From Monosporascus cannonballus (lineage: Eukaryota > Ascomycota > Sordariomycetes > Xylariales), in NCBI GenBank assembly GCA_004154925.1, contig QJNS01000094.1, positions 124,001 through 188,000 of the forward strand: a stretch of DNA of 64,000 nucleotides, in the 5' to 3' direction. Below the pieces are notes generated by a model that worked only from the letters and a program-made list of their open reading frames with translations, ran no database searches and was not told where the DNA came from. Positions 12,365 to 22,488 of the stretch are shown here, piece after piece. Position 1 is the first letter of the stretch; every line of letters begins with the position of its first letter. Position numbers and translations under genes: made by a program.

Positions 12365-12480
12365 TATAATTATAAAGGCGTTCCGGATTTGGTTATCTTT
12401 AATTTTTTTTATAGTTGCGACGTAATAACGATAACCCGTACGGGCAAAAATATAGCTGGACGGGCTTTTTTATATTAAAT
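12365..12480. repeat. Direct repeat unit 2, more RIPed
   Basis: Diverged copy of 12030-12160 in the same orientation, about 330 bp downstream. The differences are mostly C-to-T and G-to-A, for example GGCGTCCTGGATTTGG versus GGCGTTCCGGATTTGG. Confidence 0.55.
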
Positions 12481-12784
12481 TACCCTTGGACGGTTTATAA
12501 CAAAATAATGTACGCGGTATTTGCGTTTTCGCAGCTATAAAAACGTTACGGTTAGTAAATTTTTTAAATTTTAACTTAATTATATTAATCTTAATCTTTC
12601 TCGAAAAAATTTGAAAAAGTTTCTATACGCGTAAAAGCTTTTATTTAACGTATATTAAAAAGATAAAAATTATTCGATTTAAATTAGTTGCAAAAATAAA
12701 AAAAAATCGGTTATTTTATAAAGAAAAGTATAGAACGAAAGCGTTTTTACGTAATTCCAACTTAGGCCTCGTTGGCTCGTTACG

Positions 12785-13003
12785 AGGATACGTTATTTGA
12801 TTGGTTAATTTTAGCGCCTTGGCGTAATACATAAAAGTACATCCAAAATAGAAACGAGCCAGCAGAGAGGTCTGAGCTAGCTGAGGTAAGTTACGGGGAT
12901 TTGGGATTTGGTTGGTTAATATTTAGCGTTGTGGAGCGGTACTTGAGTGACTTTGAAGAAATTGGGAAAACGAGCCAGGGAGGCCTGAGCTAGCTGAGGT
13001 AAG
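12785..13003. repeat. Tandem duplication of a roughly 110-bp unit ending ACGAGCCAG..CTGAGGTAAG
   Basis: Unit 1 (about 12785-12892) and unit 2 (about 12893-13003) share GATTTGATTGG/GGATTTGGTTGG, GGTTAAT, TTTAGCG, ACGAGCCAG and CTGAGCTAGCTGAGGTAAG. Just upstream, GGCCTCGTTGGCTCGTT (about 12765) is roughly the reverse complement of the AACGAGCCAG...AGGCCT end, so each unit also looks like part of a short inverted-repeat element. The same GGCCTCGCTGGCTCGTT occurs again at about 11515. Confidence 0.55.
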
Positions 13004-13004
13004 G

Positions 13005-13088
13005 AATGATCGCAATTGTGGCAACCATTCTGGTGCTTACAGCTGTATATACGTACTGGAGCCGTTACGGTGGGACAAGGCCGTAACA
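13005..13088 (-). mobile_element. Truncated inverted copy of the solo LTR at 13994
   Basis: Reverse complement of much of the LTR at 13994-14123: GGAATGATCGCAATTGTGGC, GTGCTTACAGCTG, ending CCGTAACA at 13088. The other end is missing. It abuts the tandem unit at 12893-13003, and no target duplication can be seen. Confidence 0.7.
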
Positions 13089-13259
13089 TTAATAGTATTC
13101 ATTTTAGGGTTTCCATTTACGGTAATATTTTTAAGTAAAACGTATAGAGAAATTGCAAAGAGAAGTTATTGCTGTATAAATAGGCATTTGACCAAAGCAA
13201 GCGCCCAGCTGCACCTTTATGAAATTTTCCTCATTTTTACGGAGAAATATGCTCATCTA

Positions 13260-15260
13260 GTGTGAGTGACCCACCTTTGGAGTGCACCCACCTTTGGAGA
13301 ACACTCCCTGACCCCCAACAACACCACCTATGCATAAATTTACATACAAAACGCCATATAAAACAATGTAATTGGATGTTATAAAGAGTCGCGTATATGC
13401 TTTAATACAGTAGGCGTACTCTTTAATAAATCCTGCTTTTTTAATGCTATTTAAGCTTTATGATTCTTTACCAGCTTCGCCTATTATTACTTAGCTTTTT
13501 TTTGGGGCCTGTAAATATTTTTAATATTAACGTATAATTCGCCCGGTAAAGGCTTAACTTTTGTTTTCGCTGCCGGTTTTAGTAATTTGTTTTCGTTACG
13601 GAAAAATTGATTTTTCAATTGTAAAGCGGTAATAACTTTAATATTTTAATTTAGCCCTTTGCTTATTTTTTTTACGAACGCCCGATAATTGTATTTCGTA
13701 TCGATATTTTTAAATACGAAATATTAAAATTATTTTTTTAAGTTCTGGCTTGTTTTGGGTATAAAAAACGTTATTTCGTTACGTAATTTATAAAAGCTTT
13801 TTTTATTGAAATAACTAGCTTACAAATATTTAATTCCGGATGGATCATTTTAAGGTTTTTAATGATTTTATTTATATTTAACGGCTAAACCATTATATGA
13901 CGAAAACCGCTGTAAATATTTTTCTATATAATAACTTTATTGCGCGCGTAAGCGTACGTTTCGATAAAACGTTATTTCATCCGAGGCGCGGAATGTTACG
14001 GCTTGGTCCACCGTAAGAGCTCTAGTATATATGCAGCTGTAAGCACTAGGATGATTGCCACAATTGCGATCATTCCACTGATCTTTTGCCCTGGTGGCGT
14101 AATGGCATGGTGCAGCCATAACACGGAAGTATCGTAATTTTGTTATCTTTTCGTTTTTTGACGATAAGTCATTTTTAACAGGGAAAAAATATTTATATTT
14201 AAAGGTTGTAATACGTAAATGGAATGCGGCGGCAGGTAAATTAATATTACGTTATTAATTTTGTATTCGTCTTAAAATTAAACTGATTCGTATATAACGT
14301 ATTTATTTATTAAAAAAAATATTTCCGTTAATCGTTTGTAAAAATTTTGTTTTCGGAAGATATATTTTACGAAATTATTATAAAGTAATTTTGACGTTAT
14401 TTTATCTCGAAAAGAATAAATTATATTTTTATCCGGGGATTATATTAGGAAATTATTGTTTTTAAAATATAATTTTTTTGAAAATAATTATTAGAATTAA
14501 CGTTTCGCCTGCCGAAATAATTATTTTAAAGATAAAAGTTTAATCTTTTTTTAAACGCTTTTAATTTGGCGTAATTTTTAAAAACGTTGCCCAAAAATTT
14601 CTTATTACGGGATTTAGTTTTTTGAACGTTATATTTATTTATATTTGTAATTTTTCCTCGCTTAATTTTCTTTTTACGGATAATACGTTCTAAAATTTTG
14701 TAATACTGCTAAAAAGCATTTTTCTAGGTATTTTTCGCCCTAAAGGAATCCAATTACTTTTTAAGCTTCGTTATGATATCAGGATTTCGATATATAAAGC
14801 CATTAACCCAATATTTCCCTAGAGGCTTTTCGTCTCTATGGTTCTATAAAATGATTTTAGCAAAACGACGAACCTAAGCCTTATTAGAAGTTCGTTTTGC
14901 ATTTTTTTTTCGTATATCTATTCCGCTACGAAGTTCTTATTATCCTTTAAAAGGCGTTAATAAGGTTTATGGGCTTCCTGTATAGTAAGACCGCCGTCTC
15001 GGCGTTTCCGGACTGTTATAGAAGAGCTACCCCAAACGGCAACTAAATCTTTAACTTTAATGCCATTTTTCACTTCCTCAAATAATTTAGCAATAAGGTA
15101 TTTATCGTCAGGGCCCATTTTCAAGATCTGATACGAATTACTTCAAAATTGCTTCAATTGTTATTGAGTTACAGTATATTGATGAAGAAGGTCTACATTC
15201 GTTAGTGGGGAAAATTCGTTCTCCAAAGGTGGGTGCACTCCAAAGGTGGGTCACCCACAC
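13260..15260 (-). mobile_element. Pogo/Fot1-like Tc1-mariner transposon with TA target duplication
   Basis: A 2001-bp element flanked by TA dinucleotides (13258-13259 and 15261-15262). Its 43-bp terminal inverted repeats differ by one base and each contains ACCCACCTTTGGAG twice in tandem. On the minus strand a transposase starts with ATG at 15118 and reads for about 55 codons (MGPDDKYLIAKLFEEV, then KVKDLVAVWG) before the first stop. It continues as fragments typical of the CENP-B/Tc5-type DNA-binding region (LGKYWVNGFIYRNPDI near 14.8 kb). The rest of the frame is destroyed by stops. Length, TA target and transposase type agree with fungal Fot1/pogo elements. Another LTR has inserted at 13994-14123. 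Confidence 0.85.
13989..14128 (+). mobile_element. Solo LTR (13994-14123) with target duplication CGGAA, nested in a transposon
   Basis: A 130-bp GC-rich island inside the AT-rich pogo element. It starts TGTTACGGC and ends GCCATAACA, with identical CGGAA on both sides (13989-13993 and 14124-14128). TG...CA ends plus a perfect 5-bp duplication mark an LTR insertion. It is much less AT-rich than its host element, so it came later. Confidence 0.85.
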
Positions 15261-15621
15261 TAATAGTTAGTCCGCTTCAGTTACCTCAACACTAACTTCA
15301 AGATCAGTAGCTGACATTATCCTCACTGTTTCGCGATAGATTCGATAATAGTCTTGAAAGCAGCGACTTGTTAAAACATAATGAAAAACAACGTTCTATG
15401 TGGATCGAGTTAAACTATCAGCATGCAAACAGTGAAAGAAAGAAGGTCCTAACAGCCACACTCTACCGCGATGGTTCCAACACGTAAGAGAAATACAGAT
15501 TCAATATTTAACACTGCGCCGTGAGACCGTGCAGATATCCGGAATCGACATCTTTTCTGGTATGTCTCCCTCTCCATCAATGCCCGTTCCGAATCTGCGG
15601 ACTCCTGCTGCTTGGTTGAAC

Positions 15622-16083
15622 TTATCGCAGATCATCCTTCCCGTTATTACCCACAAGGTAATCAGGGCTAGTCCAATAGTCTTGGAGAGACCCTGGCACG
15701 AACATAGGTGCTTGGTTGTAAATGAAAGGATTTGTTTCTTCCTGCTGGTATCCATGTAAGTGCATTGGCATTACCTGGAACTGTTGTGGCGATGCAATGG
15801 TGCCCAAAGCTTGCGGTGATGGGATCAGGGACATCGAGTGCTGCGCATTGCACGGTTGTGGTGATGTACATGTGCTCAAAGGTTGTTGTGATGGGATGAC
15901 GCTCATGGATCGTTGCGAAGGATCTAGGTTCATGGGACCAGGAGCCGTGGTCTGGTCCATCATAAGTGCCTGCTGACCACCGTGTTTCTCGACTACCATC
16001 CCTGAACCTGTCACGATCCCGAAATGATTGAACCCGTAATCTAGAGGAGTGGCTGGCCTATCGTATTGAGTATTTCTAATCAT
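15622..16083 (-). CDS. Hypothetical Gln/Pro/Ser-rich open frame, possible last exon of the C2H2 gene
   Basis: A 153-codon minus-strand frame starting MIRNTQYDRPAT. It contains an imperfect internal repeat (SMSVIPSQQPLST and SMSLIPSPQALGT, about 28 residues apart) and is rich in Pro, Gln, Met and Ser, with no known domain. It begins right after a good acceptor (TTAACTGTCACAG, about 16084-16096 on the plus-strand scale), so it may be a 3' exon of the gene that ends upstream at 16162. The obvious donor there (GTATCT) gives the wrong phase, so I could not confirm the joint. It could also be non-coding, since a second frame is open as well. Confidence 0.35.
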   Translation of the reverse strand: MIRNTQYDRPATPLDYGFNHFGIVTGSGMVVEKHGGQQALMMDQTTAPGPMNLDPSQRSMSVIPSQQPLSTCTSPQPCNAQHSMSLIPSPQALGTIASPQQFQVMPMHLHGYQQEETNPFIYNQAPMFVPGSLQDYWTSPDYLVGNNGKDDLR

Positions 16084-16161
16084 TCTGTGACAGTTAAGCT
16101 GATCAGAGGATAAGGTAATATAGAGTGTGGGAAGTGATAATTGTCTTGCTAGAATTGAGCT

Positions 16162-17565
16162 CTAGGGAGCGGTGGCTAGGAAGCTCTCTATATACTGTGG
16201 GCGCGCCGGAATAAGGTTCTTCCGGGGTGCTGGGAGCTTGATGACTAACATAGATACCCCTATTCCACGACACATTCCTGATGATGTCGTCAAAGAAGGA
16301 GTGGCCGTGCCCCACATTCTCGCACTGAGATTGAGAGAGCTCTGGATCAGGGTTATCAACTTCATCTTCGTCTCCTCTTCCCTGCCTGGCAGGAACGCTA
16401 TTTTTCCATCTGAGAGGCTCTGTTCCAGCTGTGTCTGGAACACTCTGGTAACTCGACCACTCTCTCCAATGGGCGATATTGGCAGTGCACCTCTGTTGGC
16501 ACTTTCGAACCCTGTCGAAACTTATGAGATTGTTCACTATACTTCCAAAAGTATTAATATCAACTTACAGGGGTGATCCGGGCGTTGCTTGCCTGGGAAG
16601 ATGATGTCCCATATCTCCCACCACCTTTCCACTGGTGAAACCCTCAGTCTTTTCTTGCCACTACCGCCTTTTAGGAGAGCCCATTGCTCTGTGGTTATGC
16701 CTTGTCTCAATTCTGGGTTTCCCCGCTTGCAGCCCTCTTCTAGCTGACTATGTTTTAACAACTCTGCGTGAGACTCGGCGCGGTCTTTCCCTTTCTGAGA
16801 GAATATCATATAGCAGCGGTCGCATTGAACTGGCCAATGTTTCCTCTCTATGTGTTCCCTGCGTTCGTTAGCCCGATCCATAAATGTACACCATGCGTGG
16901 GTAAGGCTTCCATACTTCACCCGTTGGATTGACTTGAAGCCCGATTCGCACGTTCGGAACTCAATGTTGGTAGCCTCGTTAATGCAGAACCGCTCTGGGT
17001 CCACCTTGTGGAACGGACAAGCAAACATCCTGTTGCTCAGGGGAACAGGGTTCAATCCGTCCTTGGGGTTCGGTGGTGAGTCATCGCCGTCGCCCTCGTC
17101 TTTCTCTTCCCAGTCGTCGTCATTGGATCCCCTCCTTGGGGTTCCACCCAGCCGGCGGCGCTTTCGGGAGTTTCCATGGTCTCTATCTGTGGGTGAGTTA
17201 TCCGACGGCTGCTGGTTCGCTGAGTGTTCATGAGAGCCCCGGCAAGTAATGACCGCCTTTTGCCATCCGCCAATTTTGCACTCTTGATCTTGCGCATGCT
17301 CCTTGTAGAGCTCAACAATGAGCGAAGCTGCAAGTTTGAGGTCAGAAACAGAAGCTAACACCGCGTCTCCAATCCTGTCTGGCTCTCCGCTCCATTCATT
17401 GTCCTCCTCCGCGCTATATTCTTACCCTAGGTCGTCTTCGTCAGCGCTATCTTCCCCTTCCATGTTCCCATAGCCCATATCGTTACGAACACCGGGAAAG
17501 TTAGGTCCACGTTGTGGCTCGGTATCCTTGTATTTTTTATCATCGAAATAGGCAGGGTGTCTCAT
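16162..17565 (-). CDS. C2H2-type zinc-finger-like protein of the fungal 'ACPF..DP' family
   Basis: My model: exon 1 17426-17565 (MRHPAYFDDKKYKD...), exon 2 16569-17374, exon 3 16162-16511. The 57-nt intron between exons 2 and 3 has GTAAGT...ACAG borders and joins in frame. The core reads RMFACPFHKVDPERF, then FRTCESGFKSIQRVK, a Cys/His pair in HAWCTF...HIERKHWP and QCDRCYMIF, then an acidic/basic tail (EGCKRGNPELRQGIT, WWEIWDIIFPG). This order is typical of a large Pezizomycotina family of C2H2-like proteins of unknown function, often nuclear. The N-terminal part is Asp/Glu/Ser-rich with a basic patch (RKRRRLGG). Between exons 1 and 2 I place a 51-nt intron that contains an in-frame TAA; if it is not spliced, this is a nonsense mutation and a possible pseudogene. 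The 3' end may continue into 15622-16083. Confidence 0.6.
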
Positions 17566-19208
17566 TTGATCTGCTCCAAGGGGGGCATGGTGACCCACTA
17601 GAAATCCTCATGTTAGTTCCATTGAAGATGGTGGATGGCCAGATCCACCAAGACATCAATTTTGTATTCGACGGCCCGGGAATGCTATAATATTGCATAA
17701 AAGGGTATATACTGACCAACAACCAGGGACTCTAGAGAACCTCGCTCGCTAAGTCGTCTTCACAGGAAGGGTTTTGGAAACGCTCAGCTGCCCCTGAAAC
17801 AGTGTAAGCCACGCTACTTATTCCGGTCGAATGCGTCAATGCCGCAGATGAGTTTGCTGTAGCTCGACTGTAGCTCGTGCAAGGACTGTTGGACCGAGAC
17901 AGAGCGTCCACGCTGTCGTAGACGTGGGCTTGTGCCGTTGGTTTGCGATGAAGGGCATGTCCTGCTGAATTGGCCGACCGGAACTGAGTCGTGGCCATGA
18001 AGTTTTCTTCTGTTGGCACACAGGCATAGCCTGTGTGAGGGAGCGTCGCTTCATCCATTTGGGCTCTCCTATGCCCCAAGCTAACGGGTTTCGAACTTTG
18101 TCATGAGTATGTCGCCAATGGCCTGATGAACATGAGACTAAACTGAAATGGCTCGACACAATGCTTTTGAACCATAAGCTCAGAACCGCGCCTTTTCACC
18201 GTCTTACAATGCTAGAGTCCGATGACTATTGATGCTCACATGCCGGGCATGCTGAGCCATCCTTCTGTCGTCTTTGCGCATCTGCGCAGCCTTTTCCCCG
18301 CCTGCGCAAATGAGCTGCCACGTCCATTTAATCATGCATGCGATATTGCATCAGAATTGCACTTTCATCAGACATACCACGATGTCAGCTAATGGCATCA
18401 AGAATTGCCCCTCTTGTTAATTTCTCTGCTGCGCCAAAATTCGAGCAACACGTCGAAGGCTAGCGCTTGCTGCGCATTTGCGCAGCTACTAAATGGTGCG
18501 GTGCCACCAAGTCTATCAATACCGATATAACTGGTGCCACTGAAGTCGCGACAAGAAGCTGGGGGTCTCCGATTATTGAATGGTGTTACTGCCTTCGGCG
18601 ATTATAATCACACATTGATTCGGACTCGGAAAGGCGAAAACACGTCAATCTCCGTTGCCGGCGTTAGGTAGACGCGGAACGATCAATGTGCCATCTACTC
18701 TCGAGGGAGTCAGGAGCATCTCTGAGGCCAATACGCAATTTGTTCATTCGGGCCGTTCTACGGTAATACCGAAGGGATCACAGCGTTGTTGTGACAGCCT
18801 CAAGGCACCTGGCTGTCGTCTCCCCTCATGCGAGCGATGTCCTCTACTACCTACCTCATTAATCATACAGAGTGAGAGGTAGTAGATATATTACCTGGTC
18901 CTGCTGATATTGATGCCGTCGTTGAGCGCATCTGCGCAGAATATTAGCCCTACGGAATGGGCCAAGGTTGTGGTAAATTCCTTCTCGTATATCGTTCAGG
19001 AGACCCCGAGATTGCGCAACGGTATCGAGACGGAAGTGGTCCGCTAATTACCCCTATTGTGACATATACTGATATCACCTCGGGGATTGAAACAAAAACA
19101 CAGCCGCTCTAACATTTATTTGCGCCGGTTACACCGCTTATCCTTGGTTACCAGATAGGACGGTCCTTGTTGGTGGCGAGGAGCCTGTTGGTTTCAACCG
19201 GATTCATG
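17566..19208. other. Intergenic, no gene seen; holds a repeated palindromic 15-mer
   Basis: Short unrelated frames only. The notable content is a near-palindrome TGCGCATCTGCGCAG at 18275-18289, TGCGCATTTGCGCAG at 18471-18485 and AGCGCATCTGCGCAG at 18925-18939, plus an inverted partial copy CTGCGCAAAT at about 18302. Confidence 0.55.
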
Positions 19209-19280
19209 TGTAAAGCCACCACTTAGCAGACAGTGGTGCCTCATGTAAGGTAATTAAGCGATGCCAGTGGTGGCTTTACA
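19209..19280. repeat. Perfect 15-bp inverted repeat, hairpin or tiny MITE
   Basis: TGTAAAGCCACCACT (19209-19223) and its exact reverse complement AGTGGTGGCTTTACA (19266-19280), separated by 42 nt. It lies about 340 bp beyond the 3' end of the tRNase Z gene. It could be a minimal inverted-repeat element or a transcribed hairpin. Confidence 0.6.
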
Positions 19281-19620
19281 AGAGCTGGAGCCTCAACCGC
19301 ACCCGTACAATTGATGGAGCTCTCTTGAGTTCAACTGAGGATCACTATAAGCTTCTTCAAGTCAGGCGCTTGCTTTCGTCGTCAAAGAACCTGAGAGTCG
19401 ACAGCTCTCTACGATGAAACATGGGACAATAAGGCAAGCAAGCACGGAAAGAGAAAGATCAGGCTTGGTGAGAAGCGTAAGGGAAGGCTGATTGCCAGGG
19501 CCCTTCTTTCTAACGTCTTTTCGGTGCTCATGTCATCTATGCCTCTACGTAACCATATGTACACCACTGCAGCCCAACTCTCCCGGCATTCATGAATGAA
19601 ACCCGGCGACCATTCATTCC

Positions 19621-22488
19621 TCACTGCGTCTCAACGTCCTCAAAGAGTTTTTGTATAGCCGGCAAGAACGCCTGCGCCTTCCTGAAGTGGCCGAGGCGGA
19701 CGCGCATGTAATCGAAGGCGACGAGGATTACCTCGTCGAGCTTGGCTTTCTCCTCAGCCCGAGCCTCGTCGCCCTCCTCGGCGCGGACCTCGAAGTGCTC
19801 CTCGAGGATGGGGATCTTCTGATAGCGTTGGGAGAAGTGCGTCAGCAGGATGCGGCGGGCCCCCATGCGGCGCCCGACGTCGATGGCCTCGCTCATGGTC
19901 GAGTGCTTCTTGGCGACAGCGTCGCCACGAAGCTCGTCGTCGAACGTGCTCTCGTGGATCAGCAGCGTGGCGCCGCGGCCCATGCGCGCGAATGCGTCGC
20001 TAGGGCGGCAGTCGCCCGAGTACGCCACCTTGAGGCCCGAGGGCCATGTGAATACCGTCGCGAGCGCGCCGTAGCAGTGGTTCACGAAGCAGGCATCGAT
20101 CTGCGCGAGCCCGAACGCCTCCGTCTCCTTTGTCGTGAAGATCCGCGGCCGGGCGGCCTTAGTCACCGAGTCCCAGTTCCTGAACTCGACCGGCACGAGG
20201 CGCTCGTGCCCGTAGTCCTCGACATCGGCGTACTCTCGTAGCCAGTCGAGCATGTGGACGTGTGACGCGACGACGAGCTTCGACTTGGCTGTCTCTTCGG
20301 ATTTAGAAGTCGCGTCGTGCCAGGCTCTGATGACGCCCGCGGTGCCCAGGTGGTGATCGGCGTGTAAGTGGCTGATCCAAATGGCCTTGAGGTCGCGTAT
20401 GACTTCCGGAAGCTCGTTGCCGAAGACGCGGCGCAACTGCCCGAGAGTGTTCTCGCCGCAGTCGAAGAGGTAATTGCCGTATCCCGGAACGCGGACTAGA
20501 GTGGCGGAGACATTGCGATATTTCGACGGGAGGGCTGAGCCGGTTCCGAGAGTGATGACTTCAGCATCCCTGTTCGGTATGTCCGATTCGACCTTCTCGA
20601 TCTTTTCTAGTAGTTCCGGGTTCGAGATCTTGGTCCTTGCCTGCTCGGCGAGCTGTTGCACTTCTTCACGGAGCTCCTTACTTGTGTCGCCCATGGCGAG
20701 ATTCTTAATGTCTGGAAAAGGGATGACTTTGTCGTCTTGATGAAGGAATTGCGGCGCAAACTGGACTGTCTTCCCAGTTTGCCCGACTTCATAAGCTGAC
20801 GTTGAGGGTACGGGTGTGTTCAGGAGAGAGCGCTCATTGTCGAAGATAGGCAATGGAAAGCGCTCGGGGTCAATACAATGTAATTTATACGCTTGCGTGG
20901 CGGCGGATTCCAGTGAAATCCTATTTGAGCAGGTATCCGACGATGTGACTATGTGCCTCATTGAGGACATTTTCGTCATAAAGTCTTGAAGCCTTGGGTC
21001 ATTCGCCACACCCGGACCTAGCAGCCAGAAGAAGACATGAATGCCCTTCATCATCTCCTCAGTGGACCATTCAGTGCGTTTAACGAGAGATTCAATATAC
21101 GAGGTATCCGGAACGTCGACCACGGCAAATCCCTTGCCAGGGACATTCGGCTCGAGGACCATCTGCGGCGTAACTACCGTCCCATCTTTGCCGGTGACAT
21201 TTTGGCCCATGGTGAGAATCTTGTAGTCGGGCTTCGCTACGCCGCGCTTCTCTGCTTCTTTAGGGTTGAATCTCCCCCTCCTATCATGACCTTTGACGAT
21301 GTAGCACATGGACTGGGTGGACGGAGTTGTTCGTGGCAGAGCCTGGACCATGGCTCCCGGCCAGGGTTGCCGGACCAGCACAGGGATATCCGGTACAGGC
21401 TCGTTGCCACCTGGAATCGGTCCGCTATAGACCTGGATGTGGCCCTTCTCGTCCCGCACAAACAGTTTTGCTGGTAGTTTCGCCTGGTGGAGAGTTGTCT
21501 CCACGAGGGCGTCCATCTTCCAGTCCGAATCGAACATTTGGGTAACAACTGTTTCGACCAGTTTTTGGTTTTCATCAGCATCCGATGAGGGCGTCTGATT
21601 TCGTCGGCTACCACCCCCGACCTGCTCCGAGAACTCCTCGTGGCTTCGTTTTCTGGACGTAGTGGGCCTACTATTGGAAGACTCAATAGGCATATACCAG
21701 ACATTGATATTGCTATCCTTGAAGTCTGGCTCGTTATTCTGCTGCTCTGCCAAACGAGGATCATGGCGGATCTCTTGAGGCCTTAAGGGGAGGCCTTTAC
21801 GGAAAATGAATCGCCGAGACGTGGCCAGAAAGTGAGCCAGGTTCTTTCCTCCGTGAATATTCAACCTTGGCATAACATTGTCCGCAGCAAGTCCGGCCTT
21901 ATTCTTCTTCTTTCTCGCATTCTCATCCTGGTTTTCTTTCGCCGAAGCAAGAACATCAGCTATAGTAAGGATAGTACCCATAAGCCCTCCAGCATTTTGC
22001 CAATTGATCACGCCCGACAGGAAGAGGTTCTCTGCCTTGTTCAGCGCTACCTTCCGCTGGACCATAGCCCGCTGAGTACCCTCTGCAATATTACCGAATA
22101 CATATCGTTGGTTGTCGAAGTGGAGTACTATGCAAGTGCCAGGGGTGTCGGCGGTGGGCGTGGTGACGAGCTGAACCCAGTTAAGCATCCTGGTGGCTAA
22201 GATGCTCGCAGGAGTTGCCAACAGTGCTGACGATAATGACTGTTTCCGTTGGGGCCCTCGAAATAGGAGAAAACGGGCGCCGTACGACTGGGCGGCGGGT
22301 GTTGGGCGTAATATAGAAACGTTTGTTTCCTTCAGTAGGCCTGGAGGGAATTCTGTCTTCGCAAATACTGACTGGGGGATGGATTGCGGTTTGAACGTCG
22401 GAGAGGTTAGGTTGGGGTTGTAATACGTATGAGAGGGTAGTTTGGGAGGCCAGCTCGATACGCTCTTCAAGGCATTTCGACCATTCAT
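19621..22488 (-). CDS. trz1: tRNase Z, long form (ELAC2/Trz1 type)
   Basis: Intronless 955-residue protein starting MNGRNALKSVSS. It removes the 3' trailer from precursor tRNAs in nucleus and mitochondria. The C-terminal metallo-beta-lactamase half begins GTGSALPSKYRNVS (about residue 660), then the exosite-type FDCGENTLGQ, the zinc motif HLHADH (about residues 707-712), YSGDCRPSD (about 826), HEST and the late LTHFSQRY (about 886). The N-terminal half is the degenerate lactamase-like domain of the long form (MLNWVQLVTTPTADTPGT, then LFLSGVIN). The roughly 100 residues before MLNWVQL, rich in Ser/Pro and basic residues and almost free of acids, may be a mitochondrial presequence, with MLNWVQL as an alternative internal start for a nuclear form; this is inference. 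The length fits fungal long tRNase Z proteins. All metal ligands I can check are present. Confidence 0.95.
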   Translation of the reverse strand: MNGRNALKSVSSWPPKLPSHTYYNPNLTSPTFKPQSIPQSVFAKTEFPPGLLKETNVSILRPTPAAQSYGARFLLFRGPQRKQSLSSALLATPASILATRMLNWVQLVTTPTADTPGTCIVLHFDNQRYVFGNIAEGTQRAMVQRKVALNKAENLFLSGVINWQNAGGLMGTILTIADVLASAKENQDENARKKKNKAGLAADNVMPRLNIHGGKNLAHFLATSRRFIFRKGLPLRPQEIRHDPRLAEQQNNEPDFKDSNINVWYMPIESSNSRPTTSRKRSHEEFSEQVGGGSRRNQTPSSDADENQKLVETVVTQMFDSDWKMDALVETTLHQAKLPAKLFVRDEKGHIQVYSGPIPGGNEPVPDIPVLVRQPWPGAMVQALPRTTPSTQSMCYIVKGHDRRGRFNPKEAEKRGVAKPDYKILTMGQNVTGKDGTVVTPQMVLEPNVPGKGFAVVDVPDTSYIESLVKRTEWSTEEMMKGIHVFFWLLGPGVANDPRLQDFMTKMSSMRHIVTSSDTCSNRISLESAATQAYKLHCIDPERFPLPIFDNERSLLNTPVPSTSAYEVGQTGKTVQFAPQFLHQDDKVIPFPDIKNLAMGDTSKELREEVQQLAEQARTKISNPELLEKIEKVESDIPNRDAEVITLGTGSALPSKYRNVSATLVRVPGYGNYLFDCGENTLGQLRRVFGNELPEVIRDLKAIWISHLHADHHLGTAGVIRAWHDATSKSEETAKSKLVVASHVHMLDWLREYADVEDYGHERLVPVEFRNWDSVTKAARPRIFTTKETEAFGLAQIDACFVNHCYGALATVFTWPSGLKVAYSGDCRPSDAFARMGRGATLLIHESTFDDELRGDAVAKKHSTMSEAIDVGRRMGARRILLTHFSQRYQKIPILEEHFEVRAEEGDEARAEEKAKLDEVILVAFDYMRVRLGHFRKAQAFLPAIQKLFEDVETQ

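Noticed and set aside
16537..17361. Taking the C2H2 gene start at 17361
   Set aside because: That position is GTG, and in-frame coding-like sequence continues upstream to an ATG at 17565 if the 51-nt intron is accepted.
19651..20241. 196-codon plus-strand frame
   Set aside because: Antisense shadow of the GC-rich tRNase Z gene; no domain, biased Arg/Leu/Ala composition.
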